A DNA stretch of 64,000 nucleotides, taken from contig OX578136.1 of the NCBI GenBank assembly GCA_951213105.1, positions 76,001,437 to 76,065,436 on the forward strand, given 5' to 3'. Positions 46,515 through 57,287 of the stretch are shown here, piece after piece. Every line of letters begins with the position of its first letter. Positions within the stretch are counted from its first letter, which is position 1. The translations under genes and the position numbers were made by a program. The stretch comes from Amaurobius ferox (Eukaryota > Arthropoda > Arachnida > Araneae > Amaurobiidae). Under the pieces are notes generated by a model, which saw nothing but the letters and a program-made list of their open reading frames with translations, was not told the DNA's origin and searched no databases.

Positions 46515-47268
46515 CTTTTCCTGCAATACATGCTAAGGTATAGGGAAAGTATTGGAATCATGCCGAAAATCGCAACTCGAGTTTTCGACGGATCTACGCG
46601 TTTCGAGATCTCTAGAATATGTAAAAACTATTTTTAGCGTGGCGTCTGTGTGTGTATTTGTGTGTCTGTCTGTGCAGATTTTGTATCCACTCTGATTCAA
46701 AAAGTAATTGACCGAATTTCATAAAATTTGGTAGGTAAGTCACTTGTGGGATAATCTGGTGCTGATTAGTTTTGGGTGTCATTCCGGATACAAGAACCCG
46801 CCTTTTTTTTGCGAAATAGCCCGCAAAAGCTTGTATACACTCCAGCTGAAAAACTAATGGACCAATTCCACAAAATTTGGTAGGTAAGTCACTTGTGGGA
46901 CACGTTGGTGCTGATTAGATTTTGGTATGATTCTGAAAAAGTAACCTGCCTTTTCTTTGCGAAATGGCCCGCAAAATTCGCCAAAATCTAAAATAAAAAA
47001 CTACGTATGATCAAATATATCCATAAAATGCTGGTTTAATACGTAATTTTTAACGAAGAAAAGAATAAGACCAACCCCATTACACTAGGACTAGCCGTTC
47101 TCGAGATATTTTAGTTTAATCGTATTTTCTCTACGCCACCTTTGAAAAGAAGTCCAGTTATCAAATGAGAACGAAAATTGAATTAAAAGTGAATTAAATG
47201 TAATTAACATAAAGAGAACGTGAGCATAAGTCTGCAGGGAAAGTCATGTTCTGCCCACATCAGAGTTT
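46515..47268 (+). repeat. Family C repeat, a relative of family B
   Basis: It shares the family B plan. The hairpin-like start reads TATAGGGAAAGTATTG and is followed by CGAAAATCGCAACTCGAG, TTTTCGACGGATCTACG and a short GT run (46645-46670). A doubled block, AAAATTTGGTAGGTAAGTCA, lies at 46723 and 46872, and the end is GAAAGTCATGTTCTGCCCAC, ATCAGA. The middle differs from family B and lacks the GGCGAGATTTTG block. Confidence 0.8.
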
Positions 47269-48009
47269 TAAGTATATGAATATAATTTTATATATTGTTT
47301 TAGAAAAACTCCCAAAGATGAAATGCAGCTGAGCCTATAGTGAGCCTTAATGCAGCGAAGTAACGGTTATTACGAGTTTTTATCACCTTGAATCTATAAT
47401 ACTTTTAAATTGTTGTACGCATTGATTATATAGTGAATAATCTAATACATGTACATCGTATATTGTGAAATCTTTAGTGTAAGAGTAGTAAAGTAAAAAT
47501 TATTTTCATGGAACTTCTCAGAGTCAAAACAACCAGGAGTAACAATTAGTTTGATGAAAAAATTCATCCTCAGATACGTTGAGATAGCCTAAACACATGA
47601 TGACTGCCTATCAATTTTTAAATGATGCATGGGGTGATGTTCATTGGCAAACAGAGAAAAATTTTTGGAAACATGCTGAATTTTTATGAGAAGTCCAACA
47701 ATCCACATTCCTTATCATATGTTTGAAGATAGTTCAATCTAGGATAGGTTGTGAGAAAAAGAAGTTTCTCAGGGAGATCTGTCTTTTGACGATTATGCTG
47801 AAAACGATGATTGTGTTAAAACAGAAGCACGAGACCGATAATGCAATTGCATTCATCAGATGTTGTTAATAATATGTTTGAAGAATCCGAAGGAACAGAA
47901 AATGATTTAAGAACAGGGAGGATAACACCAAAAATTGCTGCAGAAATATATGTGACTATTTCGAAGCCCACAATGTTAGCTCCAGTAACAATTAGATACC
48001 GTAAGTAAT
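47269..48009. other. No recognisable feature
   Basis: Spacer with short degenerate frames. Acidic stretches near 47780-47900 could be a decayed coding region, but I cannot assign a family. Confidence 0.4.
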
Positions 48010-48135
48010 AAATTAAAGACAAATCTTTAGATTTTAAAAAAGTCATTTAATAAACGTCCTATAGAAGTATAAATAAAAGCTAGAGCACTGTCGGGTATAT
48101 TTATACCCTTCTTCAGTGGCATTAAATGATATTCG
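48010..48135 (-). mobile_element. Solo Penelope-like element terminus with hammerhead-like motif
   Basis: This stretch aligns with the terminus at 31600-31700, sharing AAAAAGTCATTTAATAA, the AAAGCT(A/C)(G/A)AGCA block and the core. On the minus strand, CTGAAGAA is followed by a perfect stem GGGTAT/ATACCC with loop AAAT, and then GACA. Two core bases differ from the hammerhead consensus (CTGATGA, GAAA), so it is likely inactive. No coding part of the element is attached. Confidence 0.6.
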
Positions 48136-48985
48136 CAGTTAGTAGTAGTAATTTAGATACAATTGGGAGTGCAATGCAAATGTGCTGTAAATTCAAATTT
48201 TCAAAAGAAAGTTATATATTTGTTAATGTAAATGATGATCAATATATTTCAACCGTGCTATAATGATTTTTTGTCTCACAATGTGTATTCAGATAATTAT
48301 ATCTTATTGTTTATCTTCTAACCTAAAAACCTACCTTCAAACCCAAAAATTTTATTCGTTATTGCGGATATCGGTTATATCGAATATTGTTTTTGTTCCT
48401 TGTGATTTTGTTATGAGCAGGCACTATACTATATAACTTTTAATAGGTCTTAAAATTTTAATTATTTATCTAAAGTAGCTGATGAATAAAATAATTACAA
48501 AGGTCACATTTCGAACATTTCTGATTTGATAAAGGTATATGCAATGTCACTTTAATAACTTGAAGTGCATATAAACTACTTCATTAGTTAAACAAAGAGT
48601 ACTTTGATGAAAACCAGATAATCAAATGGTTTTACTTCATGAGCGTCATTAGCTATTGATTTTATAAACTGAATTATTCATGAAAATTACTAAACCAAAC
48701 ACTCTGAATAGATTCTTTTTGCCCGGAATGTAAAGAAGCGGAGCATTACGGGGAATGGAGTTTTTGTTTAAGTTTGCAATATACCTGTTTTAGTCATTTA
48801 TAAATTTCTCATACATTCTTTTTTTCAAGTATAGAAAAAGTGTTGGGAGTGTCAGCCTCCACTGGACTTCTGATACATTCATATTTTCATATACCGTGAT
48901 TTTCTGCGTATAAACTGAAAATAATCTATTTAAGAAAATAAATTTTGAAAGTGCGAATTAAAAAAAGCCGTCACGAGTTATTCGC
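48136..48985. other. No recognisable feature
   Basis: AT-rich spacer. Confidence 0.5.
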
Positions 48986-49405
48986 TGTAAAAACAATGAG
49001 TTTGCTTAAATAAAAGAGAAGAAAAGAATGATTTTATTAATATAAAATAAAGAAAAAACAATGAGTTCGCTTATATAAAATATAGAAAAAATAATGATTT
49101 TGCTTATAAAATATAGAAAAAAACCATTATTTTGCTTATATGAAATATAGAAAAACAATGATTTAGCTTATATAAAATATCGAAAAATAGTGATTTTGGT
49201 TATAAAATAATGTAAAAACGATGATTTTGTTTATATAAAATATAGAAAAACCAATGATTTGGATTATAAAATAAAGATTAAACAATGATTTTGCTTATAT
49301 ACAATATAGAAAATTTGGTTTTAAAATAAAGATTAAACAATGATTTTGCTTATAAAAATATAGTAAAAACAATGATTTTGCTTATATAATATATAAAGAA
49401 GCATT
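48986..49405. repeat. AT-rich minisatellite of about 33 bp, about 12 units
   Basis: The unit is approximately AACAATGATTTTGCTTATAT then AAAATATAGAAA. Units range from 28 to 36 bp and vary by small deletions and substitutions. Confidence 0.9.
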
Positions 49406-50884
49406 GTAAAGAAGCATATAGGCGATTCTCCAAAAGTAGGAATATTTGCGTTCTACAGTGATATTTTTTTTATTTTGGAAATTTTAAAAACTTTTTAAAA
49501 TGTTTTTCCGCTTTTACCTTTTTTCCCTACCATTGGATATATATGTGCGAAGAATGATAATTACTAAAAAATAAAACAGAACAAAAATATCACACCAAAA
49601 ATTAAAGTTTATCCCAAGGAATTGCATACGGCTGAAAAGTAAGGATTTATTTTTTCTCTAGGAGAGTGACATTTTTAGAGGTAGCAACAATGATAGAAAA
49701 CGAGCATGACATTTTGTTACTATAGAATGAAATAGCATTTTGCTGTTCTTCAAAAATTTTGTGATTAGTTATGGACTTTAATTTATTTTCAATATAAGTG
49801 CTTTTATTTCTTATTATTTACATACTTATAAAAATAATGTAAAATTTTAATATAAATGGGGTGCACATTAGTAAAATTATTGGAGTTATTTAAAGTTAAC
49901 CAATTACATTGCGATGATACTTAAAAAGCCGCTTTAACCCACCATATTATCTTCAGTGCGAGTTCCTGAAATAGAATACATTAACATACTACCACAATTA
50001 TCTGCACCATTTTTACTTTAAAAATAACATTATTTATTAATAACATTTGGTTAATTATTAAATTAATTACAACACTTATATCACATATTATTTGCGGAGG
50101 AGCGTGGACATGTGAGACCAGGTAAATTATCTTTATCAAAATGGTCTATGACCTGCTACAATTATTGATAGGAACACATACCTCCAATTTCGTCTTTGGC
50201 CCTACACACAACCACCTTTGCATCCATTACGACGATACACTACTGTATGGCCCAACGGAATCAATTCTCATTACCTCTGCATCTCTGTCGTTGAAGTTAT
50301 ACTCTCAGGACATTTCGTTGATGTCAATCTGACATCTGACGTTCAAGAGTTTATCAGCACATTTCGTTCGAATCTATATGGAATCTGAGGTTCAAGTGTG
50401 TATATCGAATATATAGAACCTTTCAGTTGCCACCTCTTTCCGCCTGAGGTCCGACACGCCTCCTCGGCTACCACCGGTCGACCTCAGGGCAACGCAACCG
50501 AACATCTTCCATATTGGTCAACATTTTTAACCAATATCGTGGCTTCACTTTAGCCTCCTAGGTTTATGGTCTTTGTGAACTCTCGGACCAGTTTGCTATA
50601 AAACTGGCGTCCTTAAGTCTGATACCATTGTCTGACATTACAGACCCAATAAATAATGAACATAAAACTGTCTCACATATTCCTGGTCTTAAATCTGGTC
50701 TCACAATACATGAATTTTGATTATGCACTTTTTAAACCTTTCACTTCAAGGTACTTGACTGAAGTTAAGCCTAAAAAACAACTTCAAGAATGTTGTATCA
50801 AGAACCACTCTATTTCTATTTTGTCATCCATATGTCTATTTTATTTCCATTTCTATTTTGTCATCCAAATTTTTCAAGTTATCC
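49406..50884. other. No gene; GC-richer block of unknown origin
   Basis: The first 700 bp are AT-rich. From about 50100 to 50660 the sequence is GC-richer, with CACCTCTTTCCGCCTGAGGT and ending ACAGACCCAATAAATAATG, a polyadenylation-like AATAAA. It may be part of a retroelement LTR or UTR, but no pair of ends or domain was found. Confidence 0.4.
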
Positions 50885-50898
50885 ACATACTTTAATTT

Positions 50899-51256
50899 AA
50901 CCGGTTCTCGTTAGATCACCGAAGTCAAGCAGCATCGGGCGCGGTTAGTACTTGGTGGGTGACCACCTCGGAACACCGCGTGCTGTTGGCCATCTCGGGT
51001 GCGGTATCCCCGTGGTTTGCGCGCTAGATTTGCACGCTACCACAAATGCCGCCGTGTTCATGCGGAGTACGATCACGTTAAACGTGTGGGTCCGTAAGTC
51101 CTTCCGAGAGGTTGGTGGTAGGGGAAGGAGGGTACGGTCCCTGTGGATGCCTCCCCCACTGGGTTCCGGTCTAAATTGGGTGGCACTTCCCGGCCGTCCA
51201 TACAGTTACCTTATACCTTTCTGGTAGGTCGGACGGTCTGGGTCTCAACAACAACA
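50899..51256 (+). mobile_element. Composite SINE: 5S rRNA head, tRNA-like unit, common body
   Basis: Positions 50902-50990 match the 3' two-thirds of animal 5S rRNA (GATCACCGAAGTCAAGCAGC, GGGCGCGGTTAGTACTTGG, ACACCGCGTGCTGTTGGC), including the internal pol III control region. A stretch resembling the tRNA-like head of the 18.5-kb SINE follows (CGTGGTTTGCGCGCTAGATT). Then comes the shared body (CCGTAAGTCCTTCCGAGAGG, CACTGGGTTCCGGTCTAAAT, AGGTCGGACGGTCTGGGT) and a (CAA)n tail. A 14-bp target duplication, ACATACTTTAATTT, flanks it at 50885-50898 and 51257-51270. It is not a 5S gene, because the first 30 bases of 5S are missing. Confidence 0.93.
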
Positions 51257-51270
51257 ACATACTTTAATTT

Positions 51271-51842
51271 TAAGATGAAAAATACTTACATATTCCATTT
51301 GAATCATTTTAAGCTCTATAGTTTTATTCATCTTATATTAAGAACAATTATATCAGCCTGTTGCGTTGATTAAAAATTAGCAAATTTATTCTGACTGTAC
51401 ATTATATGTAAATCATGTCTGCCAATCCCAGATGTTCGTAAATGGCATTGGAATGACTCTAAAAAATATAACAACAAAAATAGAAGAAAATATAAACATT
51501 TAAAGTCTGCTGATGCCTTATATAATTAAGTAATTCTTGAAGTATTTTAGTGATCTTTTTTCATATTTTTGAAACGGACTTAACATGGTTAAGTTTTGAT
51601 ATTCTGAATACCCCATTTATAGAATCCCTCATATATAAAGGTAGCATTCTGCTAATGTAAAAAAAGAAAAAAAATCTGTTTATCTGAAATAGCGATTTTA
51701 ATTTCATTTTGTCATCTTCGTAGAAGGACATTTCATCCTTTTAACTAATTTTGCATAGATAAATGATAAAACAAACAATCAGGCTCGCCAATTTTAGGAA
51801 GTATTTTTTTTTCACTCCTTTTTCTCCACCCCACTTCTTTCT

Positions 51843-51907
<65 letters not shown>

Positions 51908-53212
51908 TATGCGACCTATCATTCAATATGAGATATTTAGCAATATTTTTTAAATATCTGTACTTCCCTTCTACTATATCAGGAGGGTATATATTTCACT
52001 TTTGCAAAGAGCCCAGCTAAGAGATAATATAGACCGGCTCCTGTAAGAAATTAAACTAAATGAAAATCCTGACAATTTTGTTCAATTGTAGGAAATTTGC
52101 ATTTTTTAGGAAATATTTTTGAGATTGTGTGAATATCCGCGACTTTATTGCTTGTGTATCTGGCCACGCCCACATTTGACCACTCCCATTTTTAGAGTTC
52201 TGAGTCTGGGGAAGGAATTGAAACAGAGTTTATTTGCATTAAATATGAAATATAGGGTACATTTTTAAGCAGATTATTTTATTTAAAATCACAATTTTTG
52301 CAGGTGCTCAAATAGCCAAAGAAAAATAAGAGAAATTGAAATAACTTTTGGGGTTTATTTCGGCATTAATTTTGCCATTTCAATCTTGAACTGTATTTTA
52401 TTTTATAAATAAATGGTCATGTCATAGGTAAATATCTTAACTGAAGCCATTTGGACAGCCTTCCGTTATTATGTCTTTAGTCCTAGTCCCTAAGTTAAGT
52501 CCGAAAAATTAAGTCCAAAATCTCCCGACAAAGTATGATATCACGGAAATTTAAAATTTAAATAATTACCTGTATGGTACATATATGTCGATAATATTTT
52601 AAAAGTATATTCTATATAATGAATATTTTCGTATATTCAATAAATAATGTTATTTTATTCATGGAGTATCTAGGATGCTGCGCCGTATAAGGCCGCAGCT
52701 AATTGGAATAGGTAGAGGCATCGACGGCGGGATATCATCCTCTGAGAACGTTGGCTGACTGTGAGGAAACATGTTGCACGGCAGTACAATGAGTAGATTT
52801 AAACATGTTGCACGGCAGTACAATGAGTAGATTTGTTTAATATTCGCCCATGTTATATTAGACCAATTTATCTCAACTTCGCTATGCAAAGGCATTTAAA
52901 TATTATATATCTGCATTTTAGAAGAGCTAGCCATTTGCTTCGCGGGAAACATCCGGACTGTGAAATGATTTTGTAACCAGCGAAACAAGCACACTTTTAG
53001 GCGAAACATGCTAAACAAATTTAATTAAATTCTACAATTTCTAAATGAAGCTCTATCATATATTAATCGTCGCTTTTAGCAGGTGCGTGTTGCGGTGTTT
53101 TAATTCCAATCCATATTTCTCAATTATTCGTAAAATGTATTTAAACTTTTATTTAATTTTCTGTCTAACTTATATTTCATGCATATTTTAATATTTACCA
53201 GCTGCTATTACT
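51271..53212. other. No gene; microsatellite and a small duplication
   Basis: (TA)n at 51846-51903. A 34-bp segment with ATGTTGCACGGCAGTACAAT is directly repeated at about 52768-52835. Nothing else supportable; the short minus-strand frame near 52659 has no signature. Confidence 0.55.
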
Positions 53213-54127
53213 TTCCTTATATACATAATGTATAAGGAAAGTATTGTAAAAGGGTCGAAAATTCGAATTCGAGTTTTTGACGGGAGAGCACGTTTGAAGC
53301 ATTCCTGATCACGAATCAGATATTTTTGAGGTGATGTCTGAGTGTGTGTGTGTGTGAGTGAGTCTGTGGAGACGATATCTCACGAACGAATGGAGCGATT
53401 TAAATGGAATTTGGTATAAAAATCACAATCCGTGAATACTGGAAGTCTATTGTTTTTAAACGAAATCAAATGTTCAGAACCCTCCTAAATTTTTGAGTGA
53501 AATTTTGAAAAAAATCATCAAAAAATCAAAATCTTTAATAAAGTTACGCAAATAGACATTTCTTATGTAATTTTTCCTTTAAAAAAATTGACATTAACTT
53601 TAGAACGCTAGCATGAACCGTTCTCGAGATATTACATATTTTTCAAATAAATTTATCAAACAATCCCATAAATTAAAAAAAATAATAATAACTGTTGAGA
53701 AATATGTTCCCTTTTCAAATGTAATATCATGCGATAAATTGGGTGACACCATTCTCGTGGAATTAGCTCGTTACATTCATGAGAAAAGATACTTTGAATA
53801 ATATTTTTGTATTTGAACGCCGATAGTCATTTATCTGCTATAAGAATAACTTATTTCTCCGTCCATAACGCTTGGCGAGATTTTGGAGACGAATTGGTAT
53901 AATGTCGCCGACTTGGCGTCTTTTTTAAATGCTGCCAAATTAACGAAAATATTGCCAAATGGATAAAAATGATGCTAAATCAATGACAATGACGACTAAT
54001 TGACGAAAATTCAATATCTAGGAAAGAGTATAAGTATTTACTATAAGAATAACCTATTTTTTTTTGCTTTAGAAGTAGTAAATTCATTGCATTATTTAAG
54101 GAAAGTCATGTACTGTCCACATCAGAT
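53213..54127 (+). repeat. Family B repeat, full-length
   Basis: It starts with the hairpin CTTTCCTTATATACATAATG...GGAAAG and continues TCGAAAATTCGAATTCGAG, (GT)n near 53345, GACGATATCTCACGAACGAA, ATGGAATTTGGTA and CGCTTGGCGAGATTTTGG. It ends GGAAAGTCATGTACTGTCC, ATCAGA. No coding capacity. Confidence 0.92.
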
Positions 54128-54495
54128 TTTTTTATAACTCTCACTTTTTAGGGATTACTCTTTTAGCTGGCATTTTACAAACAGCCACAGCTAATAATAT
54201 ATACGCCCGTTTCGCTGGAGCCAGAAATTGGGAATCATTGCTCTACTAATTCACGTAAAAGAAGATCGTATTCTCAACAGGGCCGTATTTTACTATAGGC
54301 AAAGAAGTCAAATGCTGGAGACCGGCAATTAATAAGGACCCTGTAACCTTATCCACATTTCGTATTATTTTTACGAATAGCTTTTACTCTTTCCTAAAAG
54401 CACTTTCGGACTTAAAAAACTCATATGCAGTTTTAGGCTATTTATTTTCTAATATGTAGCGCATCTTTGCATTCCCTATAATGCATAATATCCTA
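54128..54495. other. No recognisable feature
   Basis: Spacer. The segment GCTGGAGCCAGAAATTGGGA near 54220 could be a transposon relic but was not identified. Confidence 0.4.
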
Positions 54496-54497
54496 TA

Positions 54498-55302
54498 CAG
54501 GGTGTCCCAAAAAGATTGAAAAGCGCTTTCATTCTTTACATGTTGGAGATAAGTGGGCAATATAAATTCCATTAATTAAAAAAAAGTTACACTTTAAATT
54601 CTTATACGACCCCTTTAGACAAATTTGGTCAATCAGAAAGTTTTTATTTTTAATGCAACGAGATCATTAAAAAACCCGCATATCTGTATCTTTTAAATCA
54701 ACTGAATTATGATAAAGGAAAAAATCTGACTTATGCCACTTTTCCGTACCATGTGAAAGACTGTTCCATCTGTGAAAATATGGATCATAAACAAATTGAC
54801 GATGAAAATTGTTTAGATTAAACACAAGTTTATATGTGTCAAAATTTTTTATCACAAATGCATCTAAATAAAGCATTATACAGACAGAGATCATATAAAG
54901 TAGTGGTACTCACTACGATGTTGGGTATCCTATGTATTATCATCCAGTTTTATCTTTTTTGTGATATGTCACAAATTAACATTTCTAATTTGAGTTAGGG
55001 TCCCCATTCACAATGTTCAATTTTCATTTAAATATAACTCGCTAAATTTTCAAGATACATACATGCGGGTTTTTTTAATGATCTTGGTGCATTAAAAATA
55101 AAAAATTTCTGAATGACCAAATTTGTCTAAGGGGGTCGTATAAAAATTTAAAAAGTGTAACTTTCTGAAATTAATGGGAGGACTATTTCATTAAGGTAGT
55201 CTTATTTCCTACCTTACTTTCAGCATTTTTGCAATTTACATTGCCCACTTATCTCCAACAGGTAAAGCATTAAAACGCGTTTCAAACTTTTGGGACACCC
55301 TG
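54498..55302. mobile_element. MITE with very long inverted ends (mariner/Tc1-type TA site)
   Basis: The ends are CAGGGTGTCCCAAAAAGATT and, from the right, CAGGGTGTCCCAAAAGTTTG, with TA on both sides (54496-54497 and 55303-55304). Similarity between the two arms continues inward for about 200 bp, interrupted by indels: GGAGATAAGTGGGCAAT, ATACGACCCCYTTAGACAAA and GATCATTAAAAAA(A)CCCGCAT are found in both. At 805 bp with no transposase, it is nonautonomous. The minus-strand frame at 54667-54894 lies in the centre and shows no known domain. Confidence 0.9.
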
Positions 55303-55304
55303 TA

Positions 55305-56264
55305 TATAGGAAACGAATTGCAACAGAATCCAGTATTCGAAATCTAGGTTATGTTAGATTCACATATTTTGTGGATGTTTGAATAGGATAAAGCTATTTT
55401 CAGAGGTAAGGCTGTCTTCGTATATGCATGCACGTTATGTACATATCTGGGCAATAGAAATGTAAGGTACGTATGTGCCGCCTATAACTCAAGAATTATC
55501 AGTATTTTGAAAAAAAGTTGTAGTTTGTTATTTACTCTGGTGCGCGTTAGGTTTCCGTAAAAGTTAAAAAAAAAAGTATTTATTATTTATATCATGACCC
55601 GAAAAAATTCAAAATATTGAATTTAGATATAAGAAATGCACATCCATATTTCGCGAATGATTGTTTTCTGTGAGAATTTTCATGAGAAATCCAATGCAAT
55701 CAATTCCGATACACCGAGATAAGCAGTTTTGATGGAAATTCATGTTTATGAAAATTTTAGTAACGTCAAGTCAATAAAACAACAAATTACAAATTAAAAT
55801 TTAGATTATTGAAAAACCGGAAATTCGATGCAATTTTAAGTAAACTTCCATTTTATGTGAAAAATAAAAAAGAATATATGATAATTCAATTAATTGAAAT
55901 AGAAAAATATATACGGTACTGTATATAAGTTCTGTACAATCTTTAATGAGATATAGGGAACACAAAAACAAATAATTTTGTTAACAACTGTATGTATGCA
56001 GACGTCACCTTTTGGCATTAGAGGGCTCTGTTGAGATGCACGGATATTTTTTATTACACTTGTTTTTCGTAACGTGAACTCGCTGAACTTCCTACGTGTA
56101 ACATGTAGCATTTCATGAATGCTGAAATGGACAACAGGCATCTAGCGTATGGGGCTGTCTATTGAAATGGAAGAGCGGCTGTAAGATTGTACGGAAAATC
56201 ATACAGCAACTCTTCGCTTTTATTAGCAGCACCATACAATGCACATTTTTCGTACTAATACGGT
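55305..56264. other. No recognisable feature
   Basis: Spacer with short unsupported open frames. Confidence 0.5.
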
Positions 56265-56515
56265 TCGACCTACCCGAAAGTGTAAGGTATCTATTTGGAT
56301 GGTTGGGAGTCATCCAATGCAGATCGGAACCCAATAGGGGCAGTAAGTTGAACCATTCTTCATCTAATCCATCACCCCTCGGATGGAATTTCGGACCAAC
56401 AGATTTATCCATACTTCGTGTAGACACGGGGATAGTATGGGACGGTGCCGGGTAGCGACGTAACACCCTTGTGCATTCCGACCCAGATGCTTATAAGACA
56501 TCTCGGCATTAGTAC
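56265..56515 (-). mobile_element. SINE body fragment, minus strand
   Basis: The reverse complement contains TATTGGGTTCCGATCTGCAT, CCATCCAAATAGATACCTTA and CGGGTAGGTCGAACCG, matching the body and tail of the SINEs at 18.5 and 50.9 kb. Upstream of that it carries a different head region (GCATCTGGGTCGGAATGCAC). No target duplication was recognised. Confidence 0.65.
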
Positions 56516-56545
56516 AATGTGAAATGATACACATACGAAGTCCGC

Positions 56546-56617
56546 ACTTCCGGGCCGTCCAAACGGTTACCTTACACCTTTCTGGTAGGTCGGACGCTCT
56601 GGGTTTCAACAACAACA
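56546..56617 (+). mobile_element. Extremely 5'-truncated SINE copy with target duplication
   Basis: Only the last 72 bp of the SINE family are present (CCGGGCCGTCCAAACGGTTA, AGGTCGGACGCTCTGGGTTT, then (CAA)n). A 15-bp direct repeat, ACATACGAAGTCCGC, flanks the insert at 56531-56545 and 56618-56632. This is the footprint of target-primed reverse transcription that stopped early. Confidence 0.88.
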
Positions 56618-56632
56618 ACATACGAAGTCCGC

Positions 56633-57287
56633 GTTAGGAATTGAGATGGTGGGAAAAATAGTGAATTTTCTCATCGCCCAACAGTGCCCTCTAGCATTAT
56701 AGTGTGACGCCTTCTTATATACATTCATTAACAAAATTGTTTGTTTAGTGTCACTTATTTCCCATCAAAATTTGTACAGAGAGTTTCGAACCGGCCTGTA
56801 TAGGGGAAATACTATTCTGATCACATAATTTAAACTTATCTATTTATTAGATAAATTATTTCAAAAACTTACACTATCTCGAAAGTAGTTCATTCCAATA
56901 TCTTCCATGTTTTGATCATTGTGTAGAATAAAATTACATATATAAAATGATTGTTTATTTATGTGATTGATTGCCATTATTTTGATATATTATTTGATGG
57001 TGGTTCTTAAATATTGCATTAACATTTACTGTAATACTCACGCAAAAATTTCGTTTGAATACCTTAATTTGTTTGAAAGCCCTGACGACCTAAAACGCTA
57101 AATACGTGCTAACTTATAGTATCGTCTTTACAGTATTTCCAATTTATCCCCTAAGTGAGAGAAAATGGAGTTCTTTCGTGCCCAGAAAACTGAATATACG
57201 AAAACTTTACATATCTCTTATCGAATAGAGCCTAACATATTCGGAATTTTGATCCCTTCCTCTGGTGCGTAGATTATACGGTTTTGT
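56633..57287. other. No recognisable feature
   Basis: AT-rich spacer before the family A array. Confidence 0.5.

Noticed and set aside
50902..50990. 5S rRNA gene
   Set aside because: The first third of 5S is missing, and the segment is the head of a SINE with a tail and target duplication.
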